This document shows, one piece after another, positions 1 to 10,020 of a stretch of 64,000 nt of DNA (within the stretch, counting starts at the first letter, position 1; each line of letters begins with the position of its first letter). The notes under the pieces were generated by a model, which was given only the letters and a program-made list of their open reading frames with translations, was not told the DNA's origin and made no database searches. Source of the stretch: Nitrospira sp. (lineage in GTDB: Bacteria > Nitrospirota > Nitrospiria > Nitrospirales > Nitrospiraceae); NCBI GenBank assembly GCA_024331125.1, contig JANDJI010000007.1:1-64000 (forward strand), in the 5' to 3' direction. Both the position numbers and the translations under genes were made by a program.

Positions 1-1
1 G

Positions 2-391
2 ACGCAGCAGAACGCCGCCCTCGTCGAACAACTCACCAGCGCCAGCCAAGCCATGAAGACCCAAGCCCAAGAATTGCTGCGAAAAGTGGAAGAGTTCAAG
101 ATCGGCGCGATCAATGAGGGATCGGGGGCAAAGCCCGAACGGCCCCGCAATCTCGGACCGGTTCATCCGGGGCGGGCAGGCTCTTTACAAGCCGTACGTC
201 AGTCGACGGTCAAGCAGAAAATCGGAAGTGTGAGGGGAAGAAGGTCAGCCGTGCCGTCATGGGAAAAGAGAACGGACGGTTTCTGTGACGAGGCCGTGCA
301 AGCAATGTCCGGACAAGAGCCATCGGGTGGTTTGGCAATCGGCGAGGGGAGAATCCCCAAGGGGGCGGGAGGGGAGTTCGAGGAGTTTTAA
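2..391 (+). CDS. Methyl-accepting chemotaxis protein, C-terminal fragment
   Basis: The reading frame is open from the left edge of the window, so only the C-terminal end of the protein is visible. It opens with TQQNAALVEQLTSAS, typical of the last part of the cytoplasmic signalling hairpin of chemoreceptors, followed by a heptad-like QELLRKVEEFK helix. After this the protein continues for about 85 residues rich in Gly, Arg and Pro, which is longer than most chemoreceptor tails and has no recognisable receptor pentapeptide. The family senses ligands and controls CheA kinase at the inner membrane. The family call rests on about 35 residues. The odd tail could be genuine or could reflect a frameshift before the normal stop. 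Confidence 0.6.
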   Translation, partial: TQQNAALVEQLTSASQAMKTQAQELLRKVEEFKIGAINEGSGAKPERPRNLGPVHPGRAGSLQAVRQSTVKQKIGSVRGRRSAVPSWEKRTDGFCDEAVQAMSGQEPSGGLAIGEGRIPKGAGGEFEEF

Positions 392-568
392 TCAGGCAAG
401 AGGGCTGTCCTCCCCGTCGATGCCGTTCAACGTTCCCGCCATGAGAGTAGACGGTCGGCTTTCGCTTTGGCAGGACATCTGAAATGGGGCGGCAAATTCA
501 TTTGCTGTAACGGTTTATTTCATGGGGAGTAGAAACGTTCATCAGCGAGCAGACAGGGAGTCGTCGCG

Positions 569-3500
569 ATGAGGGAGCCCTTCTCCGGTGGAGATGGTGA
601 ACTTCCAGCGCAAGAACGGGAGGACCATGATGGAGGAGCCCGCTCTGCTCTCGATGCCAAGCCCTTTTCGGCGAATTCCGACAAAACGGCTCTTCCGCAG
701 AACGGTTTGTGGCAAATATGGGTCCTCCGTCCGAGTCGTTGGGCCATGGTTCTTACCGTCAGTAGCCTTCTTGTTGCTCTTCTAATAGGCGGGGTCGTTC
801 TTCGTATCGTTGAAGATCGGTTAGTGGCGGCTGCGGGCGAGAGTCTCGCGTTGGCGGCGGTCGATATTGCCGGCAAGCTGGATCTTCAAACGGCCGAACG
901 GTACGGCGACATTCAAATGCTGGCACAGTCTCGAATCTTTCAAGAAGGCGACGTGGTTGCGATGGCGGAACATTTGCAATGGATGGCCGATGCCTATGCG
1001 GTCTATGAACGGCTTGCCGCTGTTGACGCGAAAGGCCGAATCATCGCTGCAACGGACAGAGGTAGTCTTGGCCGGAGCAAGGAACAGCAACCGTGGTTTG
1101 AGTCTGTGAGAGATGTCGGAAGGGTTACGGCGACGGAGCCTCGACCCTCCGAGGGCTTAGGGGGCGCCATTGTAGCTTCGCTGACCGCGCCGATCAAAGG
1201 ACGGTCCGGTGAATTTCTTGGAGCCGTGACCGCGGAGATTTCGCTTGCGGTGTTGGAAGATTGCATCGCACGAACCGTGACCGCACTACAAGCGCAATGG
1301 GGATCAACCGTGCGGATCGAGTACCAGTTTCTGAATCGCACGGGGGAAGTCATCGCGGATTCGCATCTGCGAGAAGAAGGAACGGTCAACTTAAAACGGG
1401 AGGGATTGCCTTCCGCGCAATTGTTTGATTCGGCTCCTCCCGGATTTATTGAAGAACGACATCTACGCAGACACGTGGACGTCGTCACCGGCTATGCAAT
1501 GACGAAAGGGATAGAAGAACTCGACGCGTTTCGGTGGGGGATCCTTGTGCGGGTGGATCGCGATGATCTGGTGGGCCCCATTCGGGCAACCATAACAAAA
1601 ATCGGCCTTGCGGGGGGTGGGATGATTCTTCCGTTGGTGGGGGCGCTTTTGTGGAGCGTACGCCGCCAGTACAAATCGCTCGCGGTAGCGGTTGAAGAGC
1701 GGGAACGGGCGCGGGACGCGGAGCGCAAGTTTCAACATCTCATCGAGTCGGCACCCGATGCCATCCTCATCACCGACGGCGAGGGCCGGATCATGTTGAG
1801 CAATCGGCAGGCCGAGCGGTTGTTCGGTTTTTCCCCGGACGAACTGGCGGGCCGACCGATCGAGATGGTGGTGCCCGAACAATTTCGCGTCAGACATCGC
1901 GCTCACCGTGCTTCCTACGCGACGTCACCGGCGATCCGATCAATACGTGACGGATTCGACTCGGTGGGTCGCAAACGCAACGGAATTGAGTTCCCGGCTG
2001 AAATCAGACTCAGCCATGCGGAACTCTCCGGCGGCTTGCTCATGATCACGGTTATACGCGATATGACTCGACAGAGACGAGCGGAACGGGAGTTGCTGGC
2101 AGCGAAGGAATCGGCAGAGGCCGCCGCGCGGGCGAAGAGCGATTTTCTGGCGACCATGAGCCATGAAATCAGGACACCCATGAACGGCGTCATCGGCATG
2201 ACGGATTTGCTGCTGGACACGAAACTGACCGACGAACAGCGCGAATATGCCGAAACGATCCACAACTGCGGCCGGCATCTGCTCGCAATCATCGACGATA
2301 TCCTCGACTTTTCCAAGGGCGAAGCGGGCAAACTGACCCTTGAATCCATAGATTTCGACTTGCGCGCGACAACGGAGGGAGCAATTGATCTCTTGGCTGA
2401 AAGGGCCGCCCACAAAGGATTGAACCTCGCCGGTCTTTTTCACGCGGATGTTCCGGTCGCTCTGCGTGGAGATCCCGGAAAACTGCGGCAGATTCTCTTG
2501 AATCTTATCGGCAACGCCATCAAGTTTACAGAGCGGGGGGAAGTCGTCGTCACCGTCAGCCTGGTTCAGCGTACGGACAACAAGGCTATCGTGCGGTTTG
2601 AAGTATCCGATACGGGCGTTGGCATTGAAGCGGAAGCCCAAAGACGTCTGTTTCAGCCGTTTGTCCAAGCCGACAGTTCAACCACCCGCAAATACGGCGG
2701 TACGGGACTGGGTTTGGCGATCTGCAAACAGCTTGCGGAGCTTATGGGAGGGCGGATCGGCGTAGAGAGCCGGATCGGAAAAGGCAGTACGTTCTGGTTT
2801 ACAGTCCCATTTCATCAGCAGTCGGCCGTTCCGTCGCCGTCCTCGGACTCAGCTTCGGCGAGCCTGCGAGGACGCCGCCTGTGCGTCGTTGATGACCATG
2901 CGACCAACCGCCGCGTGATCGAGCTCTATGCGAGGACATGGGGGGCCTCATGTCTCTCGGCGGAGAATGGGTGCCAAGCACTTCAACTGTTGCGTGATGC
3001 GGCACGTTGTAATCAAGTTTGCGACGTTGCGATTATTGATTCCCAGATGCCGGGGATGAGCGGGTTGGATTTGGTGAAGGCGGTCAAGGCCGACCCCCTG
3101 CTTGCCGCCACTCGGCTTGTCTTGCTGACCTCTCGAGGGCAACGCGGTGATGCCGCTCTTGCGCGTGACGCCGGCTGCGAGGCGTATCTTACCAAGCCGG
3201 TGCGTCAGGCAGAACTCCATGAGTGCATCGAGACCGTCGTGAACTTTCCTTCAAGAACCACGGCGGCTGCGGATCATCCCGAACGCCACGTTCCCGCGTC
3301 GGAGCTTGTCACACGGCATACGCTGGCTGAAGCGCGAAGACGAGCCAGCCCCAAGATTCTGCTCGCGGAGGATAACGTCGTGAATCAAAAGGTGGCCGTG
3401 CGAATGCTTGAAAAGTTGGGATACCGCGTGGACGTGGTGACAAATGGTCGGGAAGCAGTTGAAGCGGTGTCGCGTGTCAGCTACGCCATGGTTTTGATGG

Positions 3501-3766
3501 ATTGTCAAATGCCGGTCATGGATGGGTTGCAAGCCGCGACGGAGATTCGTCGGCAAGAAGCGCACGGCGTCCATCTTCCCATTATTGCAATGACGGCCAA
3601 TGTGGCGGTGGATGATCGAGCGGCGTGTCTTGCCGCCGGTATGGATGACTTTGTCAGCAAACCTGTTCATGCCCAAACGCTGGCAGCGGTGCTTGCGCGG
3701 TGGTGTCCCGCATCCGGTGGTGCCGGTCTGACCGCTCTGGCGGCCCGTCGTCACTGTGAAGAATGA
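569..3766 (+). CDS. Hybrid sensor histidine kinase with PAS and two receiver domains
   Basis: A 1065-residue inner-membrane hybrid kinase. A short cytoplasmic N-terminus leads to a membrane segment near residues 58-80, a periplasmic sensor region to about 343 that resembles a Cache-type domain, and a second membrane segment near 345-365. A PAS domain ([13 protein letters not shown]) follows at about 387-455. The HisKA domain carries SHEIRTP with phospho-acceptor His532. The ATPase domain shows [16 protein letters not shown] and GGTGLGLAI (about 631-747). Two receiver domains follow, with phospho-acceptor aspartates Asp824 (IIDSQMPG) and Asp978 ([10 protein letters not shown]). The order matches BarA-like kinases but there is no Hpt domain, so the phosphorelay must leave through another protein. 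AGGGAG lies upstream of the ATG. No partner regulator is adjacent and the ligand cannot be inferred. Confidence 0.92.
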   Translation: MREPFSGGDGELPAQEREDHDGGARSALDAKPFSANSDKTALPQNGLWQIWVLRPSRWAMVLTVSSLLVALLIGGVVLRIVEDRLVAAAGESLALAAVDIAGKLDLQTAERYGDIQMLAQSRIFQEGDVVAMAEHLQWMADAYAVYERLAAVDAKGRIIAATDRGSLGRSKEQQPWFESVRDVGRVTATEPRPSEGLGGAIVASLTAPIKGRSGEFLGAVTAEISLAVLEDCIARTVTALQAQWGSTVRIEYQFLNRTGEVIADSHLREEGTVNLKREGLPSAQLFDSAPPGFIEERHLRRHVDVVTGYAMTKGIEELDAFRWGILVRVDRDDLVGPIRATITKIGLAGGGMILPLVGALLWSVRRQYKSLAVAVEERERARDAERKFQHLIESAPDAILITDGEGRIMLSNRQAERLFGFSPDELAGRPIEMVVPEQFRVRHRAHRASYATSPAIRSIRDGFDSVGRKRNGIEFPAEIRLSHAELSGGLLMITVIRDMTRQRRAERELLAAKESAEAAARAKSDFLATMSHEIRTPMNGVIGMTDLLLDTKLTDEQREYAETIHNCGRHLLAIIDDILDFSKGEAGKLTLESIDFDLRATTEGAIDLLAERAAHKGLNLAGLFHADVPVALRGDPGKLRQILLNLIGNAIKFTERGEVVVTVSLVQRTDNKAIVRFEVSDTGVGIEAEAQRRLFQPFVQADSSTTRKYGGTGLGLAICKQLAELMGGRIGVESRIGKGSTFWFTVPFHQQSAVPSPSSDSASASLRGRRLCVVDDHATNRRVIELYARTWGASCLSAENGCQALQLLRDAARCNQVCDVAIIDSQMPGMSGLDLVKAVKADPLLAATRLVLLTSRGQRGDAALARDAGCEAYLTKPVRQAELHECIETVVNFPSRTTAAADHPERHVPASELVTRHTLAEARRRASPKILLAEDNVVNQKVAVRMLEKLGYRVDVVTNGREAVEAVSRVSYAMVLMDCQMPVMDGLQAATEIRRQEAHGVHLPIIAMTANVAVDDRAACLAAGMDDFVSKPVHAQTLAAVLARWCPASGGAGLTALAARRHCEE

Positions 3767-3889
3767 CGGATCTATTGGTCTCGACCTCGGGATAACCGGA
3801 CTGGCGTCAAGTGTTTTGAGAACACGATATGGTGAGATTCAGCCGCCCTTCGTGACAGACGGAGTGATCACGGATATAATCGCCTCCGT

Positions 3890-4996
3890 ATGTCGAAGGT
3901 TCATTCGGCTTCTCCCGCCCCGGTTTCGCCCCTTCCCCCCAATCCGTCCCACGTGGCGCGGACGGTTCAAACGTATCTTGCCCCCGGCCTGGCGTTGCGA
4001 GAGATCCGACCGTTGGCCGGTGATGCGTCGAATCGCCGCTATTACCGCGCGGTGCTCGACGGCGGGCCGCCGCATTCCGTGATCATCATGCAATTGGCTC
4101 AAGCGGAGGAATTCAAACAGTCCGAGGAGGCGGTCAGCGGCGCGAGCAAGGAAATCGACGAGTTGCCCTTTGTGAACGTCCTCGCGCATCTGGCGAAAGC
4201 GGACGTGCCGGTGCCGATGCTCCATTATTACGACGTGGACGCCGGCCTCCTGTACCTTGAGGATTTCGGCGACGTGACGCTCGCGGAAGCGGCCCGTGCG
4301 GCCGATCCCGCGACGTTGGAGTCTCGCTATAAGCAGGCTATCGATGTCATGGTTCGGTTCCAGATGGAAGCCACGGCGCCGGTCGATGTGGGCTGTGTGG
4401 CCTTTCATCGCCGATTTGACGTTCCGTTATTGATGTGGGAGTTCGATCATTTTCTGGAGTACGGAGTGGTCGTGCGGCGTGGAAAGCCGATGTGCGCGGA
4501 CGATTGGACGGCCATCCGCCGGGAGTTCGAGCATATCGCCGACACGTTGGCGGGGCAGCCTCGTGTTTTTGTGCATCGGGATTACCATTCACGCAACGTG
4601 ATGGTCGATGGAGAGCGGTTGGGCGTGATCGATTTTCAGGATGCCTTGATGGGACCGGCGACCTACGACTTGGCGTCGCTCCTGCGGGACGCGTACATCG
4701 AACTTGACGAATCGCTGGTCGATGAGTTGGTGGACTACTATCTGGACCGGATGGCCGCCCGGCGCGTCGTCTGGGCCAATCGCGCTTCGTTTCGCCGTTT
4801 GTTTGATCTCACCAGCATCCAACGAAATCTCAAGGCCGCCGGCCGATTCGTCTATATCGATCGCGTCAAACGCAACCCCAAGTTTCTGCCGGATATTCCT
4901 CGTGTGCTGGGCTACGTCAAACGAAACCTCCACAAGTATCCGGAATTGGAACCGCTGCGCCGCCGCCTCGCTCCGTACGTGCCGGAGTTGCAATGA
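3890..4996 (+). CDS. amgK: AmgK-like anomeric sugar kinase (aminoglycoside phosphotransferase fold)
   Basis: A 368-residue kinase of the APH/choline-kinase fold (COG3178 type). FVHRDYHSRNVMV holds the catalytic base Asp231, and VIDFQDALMGPATYDLASLLRD holds the metal-binding Asp248, a combination typical of AmgK. AmgK phosphorylates the anomeric carbon of N-acetylmuramate or N-acetylglucosamine during peptidoglycan recycling. A MurU-type nucleotidyltransferase follows 89 bp downstream, which strongly supports this role: together they would turn recycled MurNAc into UDP-MurNAc. The enzyme is cytoplasmic. Substrate specificity is inferred from the motifs and the pairing, and another sugar is possible. 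Confidence 0.8.
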   Translation: MSKVHSASPAPVSPLPPNPSHVARTVQTYLAPGLALREIRPLAGDASNRRYYRAVLDGGPPHSVIIMQLAQAEEFKQSEEAVSGASKEIDELPFVNVLAHLAKADVPVPMLHYYDVDAGLLYLEDFGDVTLAEAARAADPATLESRYKQAIDVMVRFQMEATAPVDVGCVAFHRRFDVPLLMWEFDHFLEYGVVVRRGKPMCADDWTAIRREFEHIADTLAGQPRVFVHRDYHSRNVMVDGERLGVIDFQDALMGPATYDLASLLRDAYIELDESLVDELVDYYLDRMAARRVVWANRASFRRLFDLTSIQRNLKAAGRFVYIDRVKRNPKFLPDIPRVLGYVKRNLHKYPELEPLRRRLAPYVPELQ

Positions 4997-5085
4997 ACGG
5001 TCATCCGTTCGGCGGGTGACGTCGATCCGGCGTTGCGGATGATCGCGCCGGTTTTGGGCTCGCTCCGGCTCTGAGGATCCGTGTT

Positions 5086-5832
5086 ATGAAGGCCATGATT
5101 CTTGCCGCAGGGCTTGGAACCAGGCTTCGGCCGTTGACCGACAGCATGCCGAAGCCGCTGTTGCCGGTCGGCGGCGCGCCGCTCATCGTGTGGAATCTGT
5201 TGCTTCTCAGACGTCATGGATTCCGGGACGTCGTCATCAATCTGCACTATCTCGGCTCGATGATCGAAGAAGCCTTGGGTGATGGGTCGCAATTCGGCCT
5301 GCAGATCACGTACTCCAAGGAGACGACGATTTTAGGCACCGGCGGAGGGGTCAAACAGGCCGAACCCTATTTCGATGGAGAGCCGGTGTTGGTTTTAAAC
5401 GGCGATACCCTTGTCGAAGTGGACCTGGAGGAACTTGTGGCGTTTCATTTTGCCGAGAAGGCCGTGGCGACGTTGGTTCTGCGGGAGGATCGCGACGCCG
5501 CCTTATGGGGCTTGGTGGAGATGGATGCGGAACACCGCATTGTGCGAATTACCGGCAGGGGCCTTGATGATAGCGGTCCCACTGTGCCGCGGATGTTCGC
5601 CGGCATTCATATTCTGGATCCGGGCCTGCTTAGGGATGTGCCCAGGGAAACGGCGCTGTCGATCATTGATCCCTATGTCGCCGCCATTCAACGAGGCGAA
5701 AGGATCGTGGGGTACGATATGCAGGGCTACTGGTCCGACGCGGGGACCATCGAACGATACACTCAGGCCGAGCAAGATGTTCGAGCGGGACTGATTCGCC
5801 TGGAGGACCGACAGCTCGCCTCCGCCCGCTAG
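5086..5832 (+). CDS. murU: MurU-like sugar-1-phosphate nucleotidyltransferase
   Basis: A 248-residue nucleotidyltransferase of the GT-A fold. The signature loop LAAGLGTRLRPLTD followed by PKPLLPVGG lies at residues 6-30 and binds the NTP. LNGDTLV near residues 104-110 supplies a metal-binding aspartate. The short length without a C-terminal left-handed helix domain fits MurU (N-acetylmuramate-1-phosphate uridylyltransferase) better than GlmU or RfbA. It follows the AmgK-like kinase on the same strand, and the two form a complete MurNAc to UDP-MurNAc salvage pair that bypasses the fosfomycin-sensitive step. GAGGATC precedes the ATG. A mannose-1-phosphate guanylyltransferase role is the main alternative. 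Confidence 0.8.
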   Translation: MKAMILAAGLGTRLRPLTDSMPKPLLPVGGAPLIVWNLLLLRRHGFRDVVINLHYLGSMIEEALGDGSQFGLQITYSKETTILGTGGGVKQAEPYFDGEPVLVLNGDTLVEVDLEELVAFHFAEKAVATLVLREDRDAALWGLVEMDAEHRIVRITGRGLDDSGPTVPRMFAGIHILDPGLLRDVPRETALSIIDPYVAAIQRGERIVGYDMQGYWSDAGTIERYTQAEQDVRAGLIRLEDRQLASAR

Positions 5833-5864
5833 TCGATCGCACGTCTTCTTTGTTTCTTTCGGGA

Positions 5865-5890
5865 CGGCCGGCGAAGAGACGGCCGGTTTT
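5865..5890 (+). terminator. Possible Rho-independent terminator after murU
   Basis: CGGCCG (5865-5870) pairs with CGGCCG (5880-5885) across a 9-base loop, followed by GTTTTC. It sits between the stop codon of murU and the convergent response regulator gene. The stem is short (6 bp) and the T-run is only four bases. Confidence 0.4.
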
Positions 5891-5917
5891 CATCCAACGA
5901 GTCGATGGAAAGGGTCG

Positions 5918-7321
5918 TCAGATGCCGTCGGAGAGAACCGCGTTTCCAAGCCCTCCTATGGATTTGTGGCGTTTGATCAATCGGGCCAGGTAGGTGCGCT
6001 GGAGCTTCAAAAACTCGGCGGCCTTGGTTTGATTGCCGTTGGCGTGGGCGACGGCGCGGGCGATGATGTAGCGACTGTGTTCTTCCATCGATTGGTGGTA
6101 GGGCAAATCCAAATAAGGAAGATAGGGACTATCGTTGGGGCGGAGGTCCTGTTCTTCCTGCAACAGGGCGAGCATGTTGGGCTCGATCGTATCGGTGGGG
6201 CTCAAGACGACGGCGCGGGCGATCACGTTTTCCAACTCTCGAATGTTGCCCGGCCAAGAATATCGGGTCAGGGCGTCCAGCGCCTGGGGGCCAAAGATCA
6301 TGTGCGGGCGTTTTGCGTCCTTCGCGTGCCGATCGAGAAAGAAGTGGGCCAAGGCGGGGATGTCGCTTCGGCGCTCTCGCAGCGGGGGAAGCGTGAGCGT
6401 GATGACGTTCAATCGAAAATAGAGATCTTCGCGGAACTCGCCGGCCTTGACGGCTTTCTTTAAATCTTTGTTCGTGGCCGCGATGATGCGGATGTTGACC
6501 GAGACGGTCTTGGTGCCGCCGACGCGATGAAACTCGCGGTCCTGCAGCACGCGCAGCAGTTTGGCTTGCAGCGGCAGGGACATGTCGCCGATTTCGTCCA
6601 GAAACACCGTGCCGCCGTCGGCCATTTCCAACTTGCCTTTCTGTTGCCGGTCCGCGCCGGTAAAGGCGCCGCGTTCATGGCCGAACAGTTCGTTCTCGAG
6701 CAAGGTTTCGGTCAGCGCCACGCAGTTGATGACGATGAGCGGCATGGTCTGGCGATGGCTCCATTGGTGGATCGAGCGGGCGAACAGTTCCTTGCCGGTC
6801 CCGCTCTCGCCGAGCAGGAGCACACCGGCGTCGGACTTGGCGGCCCGACGGGCCGCTTCGATGATGGGTTGGATCGACGGGCTGTTGCCGACGATCGAGG
6901 CGTAGCGTCCGGCGACCTCGGAGCGGAGATAGTCGATCTGCCGGCGCAAATGGTCCCGTTCGAGGGCTTTGCGGATGACGAGCAGCAGATGGTCCTTGTC
7001 CAGCGGTTTGGTCAGAAAGTCATAGGCCCCTTCTTTCATCGCTTCGACCGCGATGTCGATGGAGCCATGGGCGGTCATCACGACGACGGGTAGGTTGTCC
7101 GATTGTTTCGAACGGTTCAAGTGTTTCAGGACTTCGATGCCGGAGAGTTTGGGAAGAGTCAGATCCAACAGCACGAGGTTGGGGGATTCCTGCGCGATTT
7201 GCCCGATTGCCTCCTGGCCGTCCCTCGCGGCGATGATGTCGTAGCCGTGGGACTGAAGCCGGTCTTGCAACACCGACACGATGTCCGGATCGTCGTCGGC
7301 GATGAGGATTCTGGCGGCCAT
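5918..7321 (-). CDS. Sigma-54-dependent response regulator (NtrC family)
   Basis: A 467-residue regulator. The receiver domain (1-120) has Asp53 in LVLLDLTLP, acidic residues ADDD near the N-terminus and the conserved Lys in FLTKPLD. The AAA+ domain has Walker A GESGTGKE (171-178), the sigma-54 contact loop GAFTGA (218-223) and Walker B VFLDEIGD (239-246). A Fis-type helix-turn-helix (NQTKAAEFLKLQRTYLARLIK) lies at the C-terminus. The intact GAFTGA loop indicates true sigma-54 activation. The ATG at 7321 was chosen because GGGGAGG lies just upstream and the receiver domain begins immediately. It is last in a minus-strand run with DUF1015 and polyprenyl synthase genes, 17 bp after the former. 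No sensor kinase is adjacent, and its target genes are unknown. Confidence 0.92.
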   Translation of the reverse strand: MAARILIADDDPDIVSVLQDRLQSHGYDIIAARDGQEAIGQIAQESPNLVLLDLTLPKLSGIEVLKHLNRSKQSDNLPVVVMTAHGSIDIAVEAMKEGAYDFLTKPLDKDHLLLVIRKALERDHLRRQIDYLRSEVAGRYASIVGNSPSIQPIIEAARRAAKSDAGVLLLGESGTGKELFARSIHQWSHRQTMPLIVINCVALTETLLENELFGHERGAFTGADRQQKGKLEMADGGTVFLDEIGDMSLPLQAKLLRVLQDREFHRVGGTKTVSVNIRIIAATNKDLKKAVKAGEFREDLYFRLNVITLTLPPLRERRSDIPALAHFFLDRHAKDAKRPHMIFGPQALDALTRYSWPGNIRELENVIARAVVLSPTDTIEPNMLALLQEEQDLRPNDSPYLPYLDLPYHQSMEEHSRYIIARAVAHANGNQTKAAEFLKLQRTYLARLIKRHKSIGGLGNAVLSDGI

Positions 7322-7338
7322 GGTCCTGCCTCCCCGCG

Positions 7339-8661
7339 TTACTCCTCCATGACGTGGAGAACCAAGCCGGTGAGCGGTTTGGGGTAGAAGTACGTCGATT
7401 TGTGGGGCATACGCTCGCCCGCCGTCGCGACCGCGCGGATTTCTCCCACCTTGGTCGCGTTGAGCAGCAACGCCCCGGTGCCGATTCCTTGAGCAACCCA
7501 ATTCAACGCTTCGTGATCGTCCTTGGTGTAAAGAATCGCTTCTTGTTCCTCGCGCGAAGGGCAGAGTTTGGCGACGATCAGCTGCTGGAGCAGCGACACG
7601 TCAAGTCGCGTGCGCGGAGAGGCGTCGGGCGACGGGCGATGGGCCGGTTTCAGCGTCAGGGTGGCGTATCGGGATTCGCCCTTCACGGCCATTCCAAACA
7701 CGGGGGCGGATCGCCCGTTCGACCTGAGAGCGGCGATGAATTGCGCGCGCGCCGTCTGTTGCGTGGCATCCGTATAGGGAAATTCCTGATAGTCGAACGT
7801 GTCGCCGAGCAAGGATTTGATCTTCTCGTACGACGGCAGGGGAGTGGTGAGAACCCGGTGCGTCGGCAGAACGGTCAAGCCGGGATCTTCCAGCGGGGCC
7901 AGCAGCATCAAGACGCAATCGTAGGGCTGGAGGTCCGCGGGACCGCCTCCCTGCCGGCGAAGCGTTCGATAATTCAGCGCGGTTTCATAGCGATGATGGC
8001 CGTCCGCGATAAAAAGCGGTTTGCTCCGCATGGCGTGAACGATTTGATCGAGGAGAGCGGGGTCGGTGACGGGCCAAAGCCGCTCGCGGAAACCGGCGTC
8101 GTCTTCAAAGTCGTAGCGGGCCGGTTGTTCCTTCACGGCCGTTTCCAAGAGTCCGATCACGCCGCCCTCCGGGTCGGAATACAGCGACCAAATGGGGCTC
8201 AAGTTCGCTCGGCAGGCCTGCAAGAGGTTCAGGCGGTCTGTTTTCGCCGCGGCCCTGGTGTTTTCATGGGGATAGATCCGTCCGGAGTCCAGCGCTTCGA
8301 GCTTGACCAACGCGAGAAAGCCGCGCAGTACTTTCGAAGCCGTTGCGTCGGCGCCGGATGAGGGATGGCGATATTCAATCGTATGGTAGTAGAGGGCCGG
8401 TTGCCGGTCCCGTTTGAGCGCGCCGCTTGCGCGCCACTCGCGCAACGCGGCGGCGGCCCGGGTATAGCGGTTCTCAGTCGGTCCGTCTCCCGGCCGGTCG
8501 AGGCCCAATTCCAGGCGAATAATGTTGTGCGGATGACGTCGATGAAGCGCGTCCTGACCGGCCGCGTCGATGACGTCGTAGGGCGGAGCGACCACCTCTT
8601 TGATGTCGCCCACAACGGCGGGGTCGTAGAGTGTGCCGTGAAACGGAAAAATCTCTGACAT
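7339..8661 (-). CDS. DUF1015 family protein
   Basis: A 440-residue soluble protein matching the widespread DUF1015 family (COG4198). The N-terminal segment PFHGTLYDPAVVG followed by EVVAPPYDVID is highly typical, as is the internal LFIADGHHRYETAL motif, which resembles a catalytic or metal-binding loop. The C-terminus carries MPHKSTYFYPKPLTGLV, also characteristic. The family has no firmly established biochemical function. The gene lies between a polyprenyl diphosphate synthase upstream and a sigma-54 regulator downstream, all on the minus strand. The ATG at 8661 puts the conserved N-terminal motif at residue 5. Confidence 0.85.
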   Translation of the reverse strand: MSEIFPFHGTLYDPAVVGDIKEVVAPPYDVIDAAGQDALHRRHPHNIIRLELGLDRPGDGPTENRYTRAAAALREWRASGALKRDRQPALYYHTIEYRHPSSGADATASKVLRGFLALVKLEALDSGRIYPHENTRAAAKTDRLNLLQACRANLSPIWSLYSDPEGGVIGLLETAVKEQPARYDFEDDAGFRERLWPVTDPALLDQIVHAMRSKPLFIADGHHRYETALNYRTLRRQGGGPADLQPYDCVLMLLAPLEDPGLTVLPTHRVLTTPLPSYEKIKSLLGDTFDYQEFPYTDATQQTARAQFIAALRSNGRSAPVFGMAVKGESRYATLTLKPAHRPSPDASPRTRLDVSLLQQLIVAKLCPSREEQEAILYTKDDHEALNWVAQGIGTGALLLNATKVGEIRAVATAGERMPHKSTYFYPKPLTGLVLHVMEE

Positions 8662-8786
8662 GACCTGACCTCTTGCTCCGTATGACGATGGTTGAGCGAT
8701 TGATATCGACCGGGAATGAGTCTTGCCATCCTGAGGGGAGGTCTTTCCCAAGGCCGTTCTGCGATTGCGGACGGGCGGGAAGACGG

Positions 8787-9776
8787 CTATCGATCTCTGG
8801 TGATCATGTAATCGGCGGCGACCGTCAAGGCGCGCCGCGCCGGACCGTCCTCGAATAGATCGAGCTCGCGCTTGGCCGCGGCCACGTACGTTCGGGCCCG
8901 ATCCATCGCATAGGTGATCGATCCGTATTCCGTCATCAGAAACAGGATCCGTTCCAAGTCGGCGGCGCTGAGAGTTCTGGTCTCCATTCGGTCTTTGATC
9001 ATGCGCGCGTCCTGCTCCGAGCACTGCCGAAGCAGATGGAGCAACGGAAGCGTGGCTTTCCCCTGCCGCAGGTCCTGTCCGATGGTTTTTCCAAGCGACG
9101 CACCGTTTGCAGTATAGTCCAAGGTGTCGTCGGCAACCTGGAAGGCGATGCCCAGGTATTGTCCGAATCGAAACAGGGCCTCTTGCTGCGCTTGGGAGGC
9201 CTCGGCCAAAATGGCGCCCATCCGACAGGCGGCCGCAATCAAGCCGGCGGTTTTGTGCTCGACGATTTTGATGTAATCGCTTTCGGGGATGGACGGATTG
9301 CCGTTGTAGTACAACTGCAGGACTTCCCCCTCCGCCATTTTCTTGCAGGCCTCGGCCAGCACTTCGTTGATGCCCTGGCTCCGAAACTCCACGACACGGC
9401 ACATGGCCCTGGTGTAAAGGTAGTCGCCCACAAGGATGCTGATTTGGTTGCCCCAAACCCGTCGCGCGGTCCGCCTGCCTCGGCGGAGATCGGCCTCGTC
9501 GACGACGTCGTCGTGCAACAACGTGGCGGTGTGGATAAATTCCACCAGGCTTCCCAGTTGATGGTGCTCTTTATCCGCGTAGCCGCAAAGCCGGGCGCTC
9601 AACAAAAGAAGGAGGGGCCTGAGGCGCTTGCCACCGCCGCTTAAGATTTGGGCGGCCACCGTGTTGACGAGCGCGACGCTGGAATCGAGATTTTGCTTCA
9701 CTCGCTCTTCGACTTCTTCCAGCTCGTGGCGATACGCCTCCCAGACGTCCGCCATGGTATTGATGGTTGAAATCAC
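8787..9776 (-). CDS. Long-chain polyprenyl diphosphate synthase
   Basis: An all-trans polyprenyl synthase of about 329 residues that condenses isopentenyl diphosphate onto allylic primers. The first aspartate-rich motif is DDVVD (89-93), followed by RRGRRTAR. The second is DDTLD (216-220). GGKRLRP near 48-54 is the IPP-binding motif. The residue five positions before the first motif is a small alanine, which is associated with long products, so a quinone side chain (menaquinone) is the likely end use. The start is uncertain: GTG at 9776 has GGAGGT three bases upstream, ATG at 9791 lacks a clear site, and ATG at 9755 gives a slightly shorter protein. The gene heads a minus-strand group with DUF1015 and a response regulator. 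Confidence 0.88.
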   Translation of the reverse strand: MISTINTMADVWEAYRHELEEVEERVKQNLDSSVALVNTVAAQILSGGGKRLRPLLLLLSARLCGYADKEHHQLGSLVEFIHTATLLHDDVVDEADLRRGRRTARRVWGNQISILVGDYLYTRAMCRVVEFRSQGINEVLAEACKKMAEGEVLQLYYNGNPSIPESDYIKIVEHKTAGLIAAACRMGAILAEASQAQQEALFRFGQYLGIAFQVADDTLDYTANGASLGKTIGQDLRQGKATLPLLHLLRQCSEQDARMIKDRMETRTLSAADLERILFLMTEYGSITYAMDRARTYVAAAKRELDLFEDGPARRALTVAADYMITRDR

Positions 9777-10020
9777 GGGACCTCCACTCATGGAGGGGGA
9801 TGGTATGGCAGAGTGGGAAAGAAAGTCAAGCAAACGGTAGCGGTCATGGGGGCGGCGGTACAATCTTGACAGAGAGAGGACCCATCCAGTAAGTTCCTGC
9901 CTGAGAATCGGCTGAGAAATTCAGCCGGAGAATGATGAAATCAACCGGGTCCAGATCTCCTCGTTCGACGCGCTCCGTCCGATCAGGAAACTTCCCCACA
10001 TTGTGAACGGGATACGGGAC

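Noticed and set aside
9909..9927. A perfect 7-bp hairpin (CGGCTGA/TCAGCCG) upstream of gltB, considered as a terminator or attenuator
   Set aside because: No T-run follows on either strand and no alternative pairing is visible, so a function is not supported.
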